Below, piece after piece: positions 25,301 through 36,377 of a stretch of DNA of 64,000 bases. The first letter of the stretch is position 1. The number at the start of each line of letters is the position of its first letter. The notes beneath the pieces are model-generated. The model had not been told where the DNA came from and ran no database searches. It worked only from the letters and a program-made list of their open reading frames with translations. Position numbers and translations under genes: made by a program. Origin of the DNA: Asterella californica (Eukaryota > Streptophyta > Marchantiopsida > Marchantiales > Aytoniaceae); NCBI GenBank assembly GCA_036924285.1, contig JAYKYS010000073.1, positions 27,679-91,678 of the forward strand, in the 5' to 3' direction.

Positions 25301-28300
25301 CTGCACAGCATGGCAACATTGGGCAGGTCAGACAGCATGTGACCAGCAAGGTCTTATCCATCACATCCTGTCATCTGCATAACCACAGCTGGTATTCATG
25401 CCTTAAGGCAGGTAGGCTTGGGTGTTGGCGAGCAGTTGGGGAACAGGCAAGCCTGTATGCTTGGCCGGTGCTGCAGTCAGGGTAGTTGTCAGATGCAAAT
25501 GCAGCGCCATTTGCTGTACAGTCAGCTTTCAAGGCACTTGTCAGCCGCGTACTCAGTCAAGACCCAAACAATCACTGTATAGAATTGTGATGATCATCAT
25601 GTTATGTGCTGTCTGACAATTTGTTGCTGCTTTGCTATGTGGGCATGGAGTTCTGCCATGTATGTGGAGGCATAGTGGCATAGTGGCATCCCATGTGCGC
25701 TGCAAGGCACAGTTCTTACTCTCAAACAACAACACCTTTGTTGCGGCAATTCACATGCCATGTGACTTTCACAACCACAGCATGTGTCTTCCATGTTGTA
25801 CCTGAAGGTGTGCAGCAATGCCAGCCAGAACCAGCACTCTGGGGCAGATGCCCTCCAGGTTGCCCCGGGGCATTTGCAGGATGACCCGAACCCCGTGGGG
25901 GGAGGCAGCCAGGAGACGTGCCCCCTGCTCTACTTGTCTCACCACGACATGTTTGGCCCCTTGAGCTCCTTGAGGCCGCATAGCAGCATGCATAGCAGTG
26001 TACAGGTTCTCAAACTTGCCGGCCCCCAGTCCCTTGTTCACAGGCAGCCTGCAATGCGCTCAAAGTAATGATAGAGAGCCACTTTGATTGTTGCCTTGAT
26101 AACAATGGCATTAGCCTGTGCTTAACTCATGACATCGCACATTGAGGGCGTGGACATCAAGTGTGCTTTGCTGCATTGGTGTGGGTCTAGAAGGGGTCCA
26201 TGCGGGGTCATGTCAGGTCACACGGGGTCAAGGGGGGTCATGAGGGGCTATGAAGTGTTACCAGGGGCCATGAGAGGCCATGCTTTACAACGTGTAGACT
26301 GGAAAATGTGGAGTGGGTCTTACCCAGGCTTGAGATTGGCTTGAGCAGGTGTGGTGGTCTGCAGACCAAGCAGAGTGAAGGGCAAGGTGTGCATGGTGCT
26401 GTCCCTGGTGGTGTACAACAGGAAGGGCCCCCCAGGGCCCTGGCTTCTCACTGCCATGGAAGTGCAGCTGCTGTGAATGGGGCTGCTGCCCCAGTACAAC
26501 TGCCCTCCCTCTGAGAGCCCTACTGCTGGGGCTGTGTTGGGCCCTGCATGCAACCCACTTTTGTTTTTTGAATTTTCACAGCAAGCAACAGCTTCAGTGT
26601 AAGCATGACGTTTGAGAAGGCAGGTATGTGTGCTCTTGATCTGATATTGTCAGATCACCCAGAAGCCATGAGTGAGTCAGAAGACTGCAGAGGGCAAGCT
26701 CAGGATGCCACAGCGCAGCGCAGGGCAGCACAGCGCATTGCAGTGCACCGCAGCACAGCACAGCACAGCACAGCACAGCACAGCACAGCACAGCACAGCA
26801 CAGCACAGCAGAGCACAGCAGCCTGCTACAAACCCAAAAGTTGCATTGCAGCAAGCGGCGTGGGCAGCATGAAAGGGCAGGGCACTGGGAAGTTGGCGCC
26901 AGCCCCACAAGGGCTCAAGCCCTGGTCGATGGCCCCTGAATAGACCCACATGCTGCCATCCTGCATCTGCAGCACGGCCGCCCCCTGAGCAGCGGTTTCT
27001 GCTATCCTTATACACCCTGGTGCCCTGCTGCTTGCTGCACACATTCGCACAATTATTCCACCTCATGCATGCTTGCAGAAACGCCCAAAAAAATTCTTCA
27101 GAAAGACAAGATAGCCTGCATGTATGAAACTCATCATAAGCTGGACTGCGCCAGAAGCATGCATACCAAGTACGCCTGAGAACTCTGACTCAACTGAAAT
27201 CAGTCAAGGAAAGCTGCACAGTACAGCTGTGCCAAACACTGAGCAGAACCCTCAAGTCAGAATTGATCAGCCACCTCATCCATGTGAAAACAAGGTTGTT
27301 GTCTGCTTTGTTAAGGATCTGGTGATCAAAAGCATGTCAGGGAGCTGCAACTGCTGCTAATGCACGAAGTTGACTCAGAAGTTGACTTAGCGGCTGACTC
27401 AAAGGTTGACTCAAGGAGTGCTGAAAACCAAGGCAGAAATGAAAGAGATGTTGTGCTGGGCAGTACCTATGAGAGTTGCCTTGGGTGGCAGCTCAACAGA
27501 GCCCCAGGTCAGCTGTACATGCTGTAGCAGATCCCGGCCCTCATGCTTGCCCCCTCCCCCAGGCAGGGGGGTAGATATGACCAATAAAGAGGAGGTAGGT
27601 CCAGTCAGCCACACTATACTCCTGCGTCCCAAAGTACCCGCTTATTCATGCATGTCATGATGTATTTTGTAATGATGAATAGGTGGATACAGTGAGCAGC
27701 AGCCACATCAGTTAATCATAGTGATACAGTATCCACTAGCACTACTGTAAGCAAGTACCTTGACCAGACTAGAAATTAGACTCACAGTGGGAATGTACAA
27801 CCCATTGTAGTATACCTGGCAGCATCACATGGTGATCAGCTGGCACAGGTGTGGACACGGTCAACACAAATTTGTGTATAGGCACTGGCGTACAGATTTC
27901 ACGATTGAAATGGATTCATAGACGTTATCTGTCCTACAGATCTAGTTGCTCTGCTTCACAACCAGTCAGCTGTCTTTACAGTACTCTATAGAATGCACAC
28001 ATACTACCTAATGCTCATGGTACCAAGCTAGAGCAGTAAGCACCGCTAAGCAGCATGCATGACTTTAATTGTTGATGCGCAAGAAGGAGTGCACCTGACG
28101 GTGGCCCCTTCAGCCAGTGGTGGGTCCAGGGCAACTACATGGGGCTGAATGGTAGGCTGCTGAATGCCCTCGGCCTCCATGTGATCCAGCTCAGCTTCGG
28201 TGCTAGGTTCCCACAAATCGCCTTGCTTAGCTTGACTGACTGCCAGCTCGTTGCTGGAGGTCAATCCAGCCAGTACCTGCACATTGATCGTGACACATTA

Positions 28301-31300
28301 CTTGATGGTGTGAAACTTCATGCTCAGAAGAAGGAAGGCGTGCAGTGCTGGACTTGAAGCACTGTTTTGAGGTGGTCAAGACTTGCTCACAAGCTAATCT
28401 GGAGAGTTCTGGCTGGGTTTGACTACACCTAGGCAGGACCTGACCCTGACTGGCAATATGTGATTGCAAAAATGTAAATTGGATGCTGAAACTGTGCATG
28501 ACAGCAGCACATAGCATATTGATTACGCCGGAAAAATGATACGAACTTACGCATCTAGAATGTAGAGATGGGTAGAGATGGGTTTTCCCTATTGCACTGC
28601 TACCATAATGTCAAAGGAAACATCACAGTCAAGATCCAAGCGGCTGTGGATTCTGTGATGGCTTGGTAAAGCACACTGGCATACAAAGTTGGGCCCCTGG
28701 GCAATTTTTCAAGTGTTGGCATTTTGCAGCAGCCAGCAGCAGCACGGCAGGCACTGCAGCAGCAGCAGCAGCAACACAGCAGGCACAGCAGCAGCAGAGC
28801 ACCACTCCAATCATGTCGCCCAATGCAGAGACAAGTGGGTGAGCCCATCCAAGCAAGCGTTTGAACAGCAGCTGAGGAGTCAAGCACTGGCCAGTGGCAG
28901 GCCCCAAAGCGCACCTCATTGCCTTCATGATCTCCGAAAGCGACGCATTGCACTGGCTGATGGAAAGCGGCGGCCACTGCGCACATGGGCGGGGGGACCA
29001 GCGCCCTCTGCAGTGCAGTCAACAGCACTCGACACCCGTCCACAACGGCTGCTGTGCCATTCGTGCTCACATTGTGGTTCATGCAGAAATTCACCTGCAC
29101 AGCCATGACAGCATGAGCATCCTGCATTCTGGTAATAGCCTGCAAGCTGGCGGTGGATGTAGGTGTAGGAGACAGGACCACTGACAATGTGTACTTCTGT
29201 CATAGCATTTGACAAGCTTTGTGTGTGGAATGTCTGGCGAAGTGTGCCATACCAAGCACTCAATACACAAAGCAGGAGACACCAATGCTGTGACAAGAGT
29301 GAATAGCATGGGTGGTGATGTCTGCTGAGCTTACTGCCAGCTTGCAAGCAGAGACAAGCAACTGCTGCGCCCAAGCAAGGCTAGGGATTGACCTACATAA
29401 CAATAACAATTTGTAGTCAGCGACAGAGAGGTGCAACTGAGACCAGCACTTCACAGACTGGGCGTGACGCAGATTTGACCACACATTCTCTTTTCTTTTG
29501 TGTTTTTTTCTTTTTTTATTTGTGTTCAGGTTGGACTACATGCAATCAAGAGCGCATGTGGTGTGAAGGGTGTCTGCACAACATGGCACCTGTCGATACC
29601 ATGCCGCTGCTGAGCAGACATGCAGTTTGAGTGGCACGGCCTCATCCCACGCCACGCTGACTGGTGCAGCATCTGGGTACACCTGCTCTTGTTTCAGATA
29701 CCAGTGCCAGTTGCTGCGGTGCCAGATCTGCACCACCTCTGCTGGGGGTTCCTGATTGCCAGTCGTGCTCTCAGACCCAGACTCAGACTCAGATTCAGAC
29801 AGCACTACTGCCAGCAGCTCTGAGTTGCTGCTCCAGCTGAGCTGCCTGATCTTGCCTGCAGCATTGCATGGATGTTTGGCTGGACCACTCAGCACTCTTT
29901 GCTCAACGCTCTCCCAATTGGCTCAGTGATGATCACTCAGCACTTGCCATGGCAGGGCGTAGACTGCTGGTGGTTCCAGAAGCACGTAACATGACGGCCA
30001 GCAGAGTCTTTGCTCAGTGAGGCTGGACAGAAAATAAATAACACCTGTCCATTAGGTGTTGTTTAGGCATGCAAGCAGCACGGCAGACAGGACTATGTGC
30101 ACCTTCCCTGCAGCAGGTGCCCACATCTCCCTACATGCAACTGCTGATGAGACATTGCATAGCTGGTGGCTGAATATTTGCAGTTGGTGGTACAGTTTCA
30201 GCTTCGGCTTGACCTCAAAGAAAAGTACATCAGAGGCTGGCGGGCAAGGCGCAGTGCTTTTGGCACATGTGCAGAGGGTTTCAAACGAGTGGTGAAGCAA
30301 TACCAACTTTTGAGCAGACAAGCTTGTAACCAGTCTACTGACACGGCTGGTGTACTACTACTACTAATGATGATGATAATAATAATAATATCAACAACGG
30401 TTATAATAGTAACAATGATAACAATAATAAAAATAGTAACAAAAATAATAATAACAATGATAAAAATAGTAACAATAATAATAATCATAGTGATAGTACA
30501 CCAGCCCTGTACTACCACGTCTTGTCCCCCACACGATTTGTCTATCAACAGAGATGTGCTGACAAAGAGTGGTTGCAGCTCAGGCAGGGGGTGACAATTG
30601 ACTTGTGGCACCCTTTCTTCTCTTCTATGTTAAAAGTGAAAAGGTGAGTTTCAGCAAGGCGCGTGACCTTGACCAGCGTGTTTGGGCAGCATGGGCAACA
30701 TTTACAGTCTCTATGAGTAGTGAGTATGGGATTTGCATCGGCAGGTATGGGATGAATCACCTGTTTTGGGGATGTCAAAGCCGCCGTGCTCCAGACCATT
30801 GGTCTCATACAGAACAACCCGATGGTTTTGCCCCTGGGTGTGGGCTGCGTACAGATGACGCCCATTGGGTTGCCAGGCCAGGACAGGGTGAAGCCCCTTA
30901 GGAGCTGCACCCAGAGCGTGTAACTCACACCCCTCTCTCTCCCATATCCTCAAGCTGCTGGCCATACTGCTGCCTATGCATCATACCGTCAGAATAGGTG
31001 ATTTGCTGACATGCAGCTGCAGCAGTCTTGATTGTGATCACAGTGACAGGACATGTAGTGGAGTCTGTAGTGCAAAAGCAGTGATAAAGAAGTGGTTGCA
31101 CTTGTAAAACACATCTGCAGCATACAGCGCTGACATAGCATATGGAGCTGGCAAGGTCTGAGGCACCCGCCACATGCTGTACGTAGCTTGAAAGAAGCTG
31201 CACACAGTGACAAAGGTATTTCACACTCCTCCGGTGTGACAGTTGTCCTGCTGCAGGTTCCAGCATGATCGCTGTTTTGGCTGGAAACCCCCCGCTTCAA

Positions 31301-32302
31301 ACAGTCACCAGCTCACAACCTCTTTGGGCAAATAGTGTTTATACCGCATGTGTTATGCCATGTCGAGCCTTGGGGTGGAGGTGAAGGGGGACTTGCCTGC
31401 AGAGAGGCTGACAGTGGCAAAGTACTTGCCATCACCTCTCCATGTGATGCTGGCATCATTCAAACCCAACTCAGACTCGTCAGCAGCAGTGTCAGCGCCT
31501 GGCTCAAGAACTGCGTCCAAGGACTCCTGTGCTAGAACCTCCCATTCCTTGACAGCAGACACAAGGTTGCTGCTAGTGGGCTCACGGGTTTGTGGCACTC
31601 CACATATGCGCAGCATGGGTAGGACCGGGCGATAGGGATGACAGCACAACACAGTATGCCAAGACTGCATGTTGGTTACCTTGTTCATGAGGACCAAGTG
31701 CCTATCCCTGGTGCAAATTGCAAGGAACTCTTGATCAGGGCTCCATGCACTGCAAGCAATGCCCTCTTCCAGCTTGCCAATCTGCATACATGACAGTGCT
31801 CAGTGAGTGTTGCAATGCTGGTGTCAGGTTGCAATATCAACAGAGAGAGCCTTGCCTCTTGAACCTCCCGAGAGGTCAGAACCAGTAGCAGCTCGCCTGA
31901 TGTCGCAGCAATGCAGAGAGCTTCCAACTCAGGCAAAAAAGCAATGCTTGTGATTTGGCTGCCAGGCCTAAGCCCATCGCCTGAGGGGTTGTGCAGGGTT
32001 TGCGACCAAAGGACCTGCACATGTAGGGGAACTGAGCAAGGTCAACTTCAAATGGATGGACAGCGCTCCATTGGTTTCGATTGCTGACATATATTGTGGA
32101 TACACTCTGTCCTAGGGTCTATACAGGAGGCCACCTGACTGTTGCTTGAAAGGCAATAGACGTTTCCGTGCGTTACGTCCGCTACATACACATTGCCTGT
32201 GTCGCTGTCTGCGCATAGCCTAGCAAGCCGTGACTGCGAGTCGTGTATTGCATCCAAATTCACCGCGCAGATGGAGTCGCGCAGTACTGAAAGGTTGCGC
32301 AT
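19396..32302 (-). CDS. ELP1: Elongator complex scaffold subunit ELP1/IKI3 (IKAP)
   Basis: At least 24 exons, about 1,460 aa. Resolved exons: 32302-32135, 32014-31856, 31781-31680, 31547-31397, 30973-30761, 29855-29590, 29094-28915, 28276-28095, 27621-27467, 27034-26834, 26543-26324, 26048-25802, 25300-25178, 25071-24961, 24584-24420, 24147-23955, 23676-23538, 23172-22941, 22662-22461, 22065-21879, 21465-21312, 20687-20487, 20048-19851, 19622-19396. One small exon between the last two is unresolved. N-terminal WD-repeat part: MRNLSVLRDS, ACSAWSPDQEFLAI, SITWRGDGKYFA, SNWHWYLKQ, VPPPMCAVAAAF, VILQMPRGNLE. C-terminal TPR part: AHSQRDPAEYLMELQQL, AREWREALRVAYK, then basic KKPYKRKQRK (tRNA-binding region in the family) and the terminal VDWKWDIL. 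ELP1 scaffolds Elongator, which modifies wobble uridines of tRNAs. Four donors appear to be GC. A Ser/Glu repeat (SESESESGSES) is encoded near 29780. Confidence 0.92.
21196..21304. repeat. GCAGG/GCAGT pentamer array in an ELP1 intron
   Basis: About 20 near-perfect 5-bp units (GGGCA, with GTGCA variants). They lie in the ELP1 intron directly after the donor at 21311, so the transcript carries a CCTGC-rich array. Confidence 0.9.
22275..22450. repeat. Degenerate GGGCAA/GGCAAG hexamer tract in an ELP1 intron
   Basis: An interrupted run of GGGCAA-type units on the plus strand, inside the intron 22460-22066. It reads as a CCCTTG-rich pyrimidine tract on the transcript. Confidence 0.7.
26157..26290. 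repeat. Degenerate GGGGTCATG repeats in an ELP1 intron
   Basis: Around ten diverged copies of an 8-12-nt unit (GGGGTCATG, GGGGCCATG, GGGGCTATG), in the intron 26323-26049. Confidence 0.6.
26701..26820. repeat. CAGCA pentamer array in an ELP1 intron
   Basis: A clean run of CAGCA units (about 26751-26815) with degenerate flanks. It lies in the intron 26833-26544, so the transcript reads (TGCTG)n. Confidence 0.9.
28727..28800. repeat. CAG trinucleotide-rich tract in an ELP1 intron
   Basis: AGCAGCAGCAGCA-type runs interrupted by CACAGCAGG, in the intron 28914-28277. The transcript strand carries CTG repeats. Confidence 0.85.
30355..30495. repeat. A/T-rich AAT/ATG trinucleotide microsatellite in an ELP1 intron
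   Basis: About 140 bp of ATA/AAT/ATG/ACA triplets in the large intron 30760-29856. Its composition differs sharply from the roughly 50% GC surroundings. Confidence 0.85.
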
Positions 32303-32311
32303 CGTGCAGAA

Positions 32312-32470
32312 ATGCTACGATCGTGCCTCCGGTCGAACTTCAAACACCAAGACTGCGGCGGCCCTGTCCTGGAAGTCCTTGAGACTGACTACCAGTGTCA
32401 AGCGCGCCTTTCACTTGATGTTGCGCTCCCCAGCGGCGATGGACTGTCAAGCATCGACCGAGGTGAGTAA
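32312..32470 (+). CDS. Possible first exon divergent from ELP1, unassigned
   Basis: The frame from the ATG at 32312 reads MLRSCLRSNFKHQDCGGPVL and then LETDYQCQARLSLDVALPSG, with a donor-like GGTGAGT at 32463. The segment looks coding, but no credible second exon was found: the nearest acceptor would need a 23-nt intron. It starts 10 bp from the ELP1 start on the opposite strand. It could be an orphan exon, a short uORF-like transcript or chance. A second overlapping frame (MESRSTERLRIVQKCYDR) is also open. Confidence 0.25.
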   Translation: MLRSCLRSNFKHQDCGGPVLEVLETDYQCQARLSLDVALPSGDGLSSIDRGE

Positions 32471-32817
32471 TGGGTTTAGTTGCAGGCGTTATATACGCCT
32501 TCTTTACGAACTGCGCAGAAATACAAAGATTGTGCAGTTCCAAACAAAGCTTGTCGTGACTATACTGTAAGTAGGGATGTGGCCTTGAATTATATTTGGC
32601 TAAAATCCATTGGATATGTTATGTTACATTATATCCATTGTAGCTGTCCGTATATTTGGCCTTCTGACAGGGGTTCAAATATATACTCAAAAATAACATG
32701 GTCAAAAATGGCTGTTTTCGATCACTGCAGCACTCCTGAGTGATATGCACCCATGTCAATGACTGCTGGGCTCTAACACGACATGCAAGCAAGCACTATG
32801 AGCACATTGAACAGCCT

Positions 32818-33164
32818 CTACAGCTCATACACATCATCATCTTCGTGCTGATGCTGCTGCTGCTGTACCTGCTCTTCTTCTTCCTCCCTTTCCGGCTCAT
32901 ACAAGGCTGCCACATCCAACTCAAAGACGTCCTGCTGGTTGCCCTTGTTCTCAATGGCTGCTTGGGTTTAGGGCTTAGGGTTTAGTAAAGTTTTAGTAAA
33001 CCGTAAACCCTAAACTTTTGAAACTCAGTGCACAGTTCCTCAGGACAGCCAGTTGGCGTGGAGGAGCCGGTTGTATCGGGGCCGGGGAGACCCAGGAACT
33101 GCACAGGGCCAGGAACAACGTTCGCAGCGCTTGTTTGCTGCAGTTTACAGCGCAAATTGGCCAA
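32818..33164 (-). pseudogene. Orphan minus-strand coding fragment with acidic Glu/Gln tail
   Basis: On the minus strand the bases down to 32818 read NQQDVFELDVAALYEPE, then a Glu-, Gln-, His- and Asp-rich tail ending DDVYEL and a stop. Upstream (to about 33164) a frame reads TSAANVVPGPVQFLGLPGPD. The two pieces can be joined by an intron of about 86 nt that consists partly of telomere-like repeats. I find no start codon and no further 5' exons before the DLH gene on the other strand, so this may be a gene fragment. The family is not recognised. Confidence 0.3.
32962..33016. repeat. Inverted telomere-like repeats (TTTAGGG / CCCTAAA)
   Basis: GGGTTTAGGGCTTAGGGTTTAG, followed within about 20 bp by CCGTAAACCCTAAAC, gives green-plant-type telomere units in both orientations, able to pair as a hairpin. 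They are internal and degenerate. Confidence 0.7.
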
Positions 33165-33384
33165 AACAACAAAGTCGCTCCAATTTCAAAAGTCCAGCGT
33201 ACATTATATGTATATATGTCACGAATAAGGCGGTTTTCCTGAATACGGTGTACATATAGTATATTATTTATACGGTGGATGTGTTATATACGTTGGAGAC
33301 ACATCCCTAACTGTAAGGGATAGGCAGCCGTAGCACTGTTTGAACGACTTCATTAACGTGCGTCTTGCGAGCAGAAGCTCAGAT

Positions 33385-35907
33385 ATGGGCTGCGGCTCAT
33401 CGACACCAGCCACCAAAGATGGAGCACCAATCAAACAGGCACATACAGCAACAACAGAGTCGACAGGACAAGCTGGATCAGGAACAGCAACATCTGAGCA
33501 CAACAGTGGCAGTGACACAGCCAAGAAGCAGGCACCCCTCCCAAGTAGTAGGTTGCTTCCTGTTGAGTTTGGCTTGGTCAAGGGCTTGGAGTATGGTGAT
33601 AAGTCTGCGCCAGCGCTGTTGGTCGTACAGGTAAGCTGCAGCCGCTATTCTGAGCTTGTGCAATTTTGCTACAGCTGGGAAGGACTAACAGAACGCTGTG
33701 TTTGTTACGACAAGTGCAATGCAAAATCCTGCAGGAATGGTGGGGAATAAACGAGGACATCAAAGAGAAGGCCATGCAGTTACATCAACGAGGAGGCTGC
33801 AGGGTATTTATTCCTGACATCTTCAAGGGCAAGACTACACTTGAGGTTGCTGAGGCAAAGCATGTGCGTCCACATCCTGAAGCTGTTGAAGTACTGCTGT
33901 TGCCTGCATGCTGCTGCTAAGCAGTGTCAGCCTGTTGCCCAAACCCACCTGCCAGGTGTTGGCTTGTTGTTGTGACATCAATACTGCAGAGCAATGCACT
34001 GATGTGTTGTTGCACTTGGACCCGGATCATCAGCTAGTTGCATGTTGGTGCTGTGCAGATGTATGACAGCTTGAACTGGCCAGGTGCTGTGCAAGAGTTG
34101 GTCCAGGCTTCAGAGTACCTCACCAGCACTGGGAGCCCCAAGGTAGCACCCATTCCGTCTGGATTAGTATTTGGCTACCACCACCAAACTCTGTATAGTT
34201 GTCAGTGCAGGCATGACCAGGTCTCCCTGCATACTTTGGTGCTTTACACATCTCTGTTACGGTCTACATGACAAGTTGGCCTGCATCTTGCCGTTGGTGC
34301 CTCAAACAGGAGGGTCTATGCGTCGTGGCTAAAGGGTGACTCAACACAGCGGAGCAAGGAGTCTGAAAAACAAGCGCGTGACTATAATGGAAGCTCTTTC
34401 AGCCATCAGTGTCGACACCTCAGCAAACAATGTGTGTAGCTGTGACGTAGCAGGATGCCCTATGCACCATTGCGCAGGTGGCTGCTATCGGGTTCTGTAT
34501 GGGAGCTGCCCTGGCCATTGCAGCCTCACAGTATGGCAAAATCCATGCTGCAGTTGGCTGTTATGGACTGCCACAGTATGACATTTGCCCTGTAAGTTCA
34601 TGAACACATGCTTACCTGACTATGCTGTGCTACACTTTTGAAGCATGTGCATCACCAGGTCTGCCTGATGGTCTAAAGCTACTGGCGCGCATGCTGTGGA
34701 TCATACATGTGTGCATACTGATTTTGCATTTGCTGACAAACAGCACACCATGCAGCAGTGACATATGATATGCTTGTGGTCAGTCTGCACAGCCCAGCCA
34801 AGTGTCCATCATGATCATAGTCAGTGCAAACCAACTTTTGCCTTGATGGTCTTAAAGTGCTGTGTCAGCTACGTACCAGTTTGTAGAATGCATACTGATG
34901 CACCATATAAACAGTGGTCTGCAGCAGCTATCTTGTCAATTCACTATTGCATAAAACTTTTCTGTGCAAATTGCAGCCACACAAGGTTCTCTCCCCGGTA
35001 CAGCTCCATGTCGGCTCCAAGGATGACTACATCTCAGTATGATTTGCTGCCTCTCTGCCAGTGCCATCATGCATCAGTTTCTTCATGTATGCTGATAGGT
35101 GTGTCATTGCACCTGCTTGGTCCCAGGTCTGCAGATTGGACTAAGCCATGCCTAACTCACCTATCTTATCAGCACTCCATCCGGTACACAGACATGGCTT
35201 TTTGTTTGTGTTCAGCCAACCTCCATGCATAAGCATTGGCAAAGCAGCATGCAGTGGAGCTGCGCTGCAGGTAGCATCAGCAGAGGCGTTTGTGGCAAAA
35301 GTGACGGGTGCTGGAGGCAACACCGAGTTGTATATATATGAGGGAGCTGGGCATGCCTTTCTCAATGCTCCGGATAGTAAGTTGCTGCGACACTTGAGAT
35401 TGCCGCTGGGTACCTGTCGCAATGCATTAATGGTTGTCATGATGTGTATCTATAAGCCATGCAAGTGTGTTGCCAAAGTGTGCATCCTTTTTGAACTGTG
35501 CATGATAGAGATTTGCAGGACACTCTGAAAGCAGTGTGAAGTGTAGTGCAGCATGCTCAGGCTTTTTGCCTGGCGTTCTGCTGACACTGGGTTGCGGTCA
35601 TGCAGAGATCCAGCAGGCGAGCGCCTCAGACAAGGACATAAGGCTTGCATGGGAGCGCATTGAAACCTTTCTGTGGAAGCATGTTGGCCCAGCTTCAATT
35701 GCTCACTCCACTGATCATACTAGTGGTACGCTGCACCAGCAGAGTCAGGATCAGGTCCCAAACAGAGCAATAAAGCCATTTTCTGAGGCTTCAGATACCA
35801 GTGGTGCAGCACATGTCTCATCCAGTGACGGCATTGAAGGTGTATCCAACATCCAGTATACACCTTCCAGTAACGCTAACCAAAACAATCATTATGCTAG
35901 TGCATGA
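33385..35907 (+). CDS. Dienelactone hydrolase family protein with N-terminal acylation motif
   Basis: Seven exons (33385-33630, 33735-33863, 34059-34142, 34478-34591, 34977-35036, 35271-35376, 35606-35907) give 346 aa exactly in phase. Alpha/beta-hydrolase features: EWWGINEDIKEKA; nucleophile elbow AIGFCMGAALAIAAS (Cys nucleophile, typical of DLH); VQLHVGSKDDYIS (acid); and YIYEGAGHAFLNAPD (catalytic His). The start MGCGSSTPATK fits N-myristoylation at Gly2 with a palmitoylatable Cys3, followed by about 45 Ser/Thr-rich residues, so membrane attachment is likely. About 65 Ser/Asn-rich residues follow the last helix (LAWERIETFLWKHV). DLHs cleave lactone-type esters; the natural substrate here is unknown. 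An upstream in-frame ATG at 33340 is not in this frame, so 33385 is preferred. Confidence 0.9.
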
Positions 35908-36377
35908 CGCATGACATGCAAGGCACCAGAATTTTGGATTCGGCCTCCTTACTGACATGCACTTCAAGCAGGCCATTCTGTTGAAACTGTTTGTGAGCTG
36001 GTTCTCGCTGTCTTCAGGAGGCAGCTTTCGCTTTTAATCTTAGAGAGAAATAACGCAGCGTGTCGAATTCACCTGAAGTTCAAATTATGACAGCGCGTGC
36101 CTGATTAGGAAAGCTGGGGATCTGGTAAGATAGACCGTACTAGGCACTTGTGCTTGATGGCTTGTCCGCGAGTTTCATCTCCACTCATAGGCATGCAACC
36201 ACACATTATAGAGCTTCAGTAAGCAATTTTGCATATGCAGTCTCGTTTGCGGTTGCTGTGTCAGCTTGCTACTGCAAGGCCATGAAAACCATGGATTATG
36301 TATAACTTATTCGTCATTGTCCATCCTCATCTTTTGCGGGATGTGACGTTCGGCCACTCTGTTTTGTTTGCAAAGAT
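35908..36377. other. Intergenic region, no gene seen
   Basis: 470 bp between the DLH stop and the NF-YA start on the same strand. No open frame or repeat is notable. It probably contains the DLH 3' UTR and the NF-YA promoter. Confidence 0.4.

Noticed and set aside
26594..26943. Frames made of His-Ser-Thr-Ala-Gln or Val-Leu-Cys-Cys-Ala repeats
   Set aside because: They are translations of the intronic CAGCA array.
28600..29187. 195-codon minus-strand frame with Cys- and Leu-rich stretches
   Set aside because: Its first third is the real ELP1 exon 29094-28915. The remainder is read-through into an intronic CAG repeat.
30198..30611. Plus- and minus-strand frames with strings of Ile/Val resembling membrane helices
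   Set aside because: They are translations of the A/T-rich trinucleotide microsatellite in an ELP1 intron.
32740..32985. Plus-strand hydrophobic frame resembling a transmembrane protein
   Set aside because: It is the antisense of the acidic Glu/Gln-rich minus-strand fragment; Leu-rich runs come from the reversed CAG/GAA codons.
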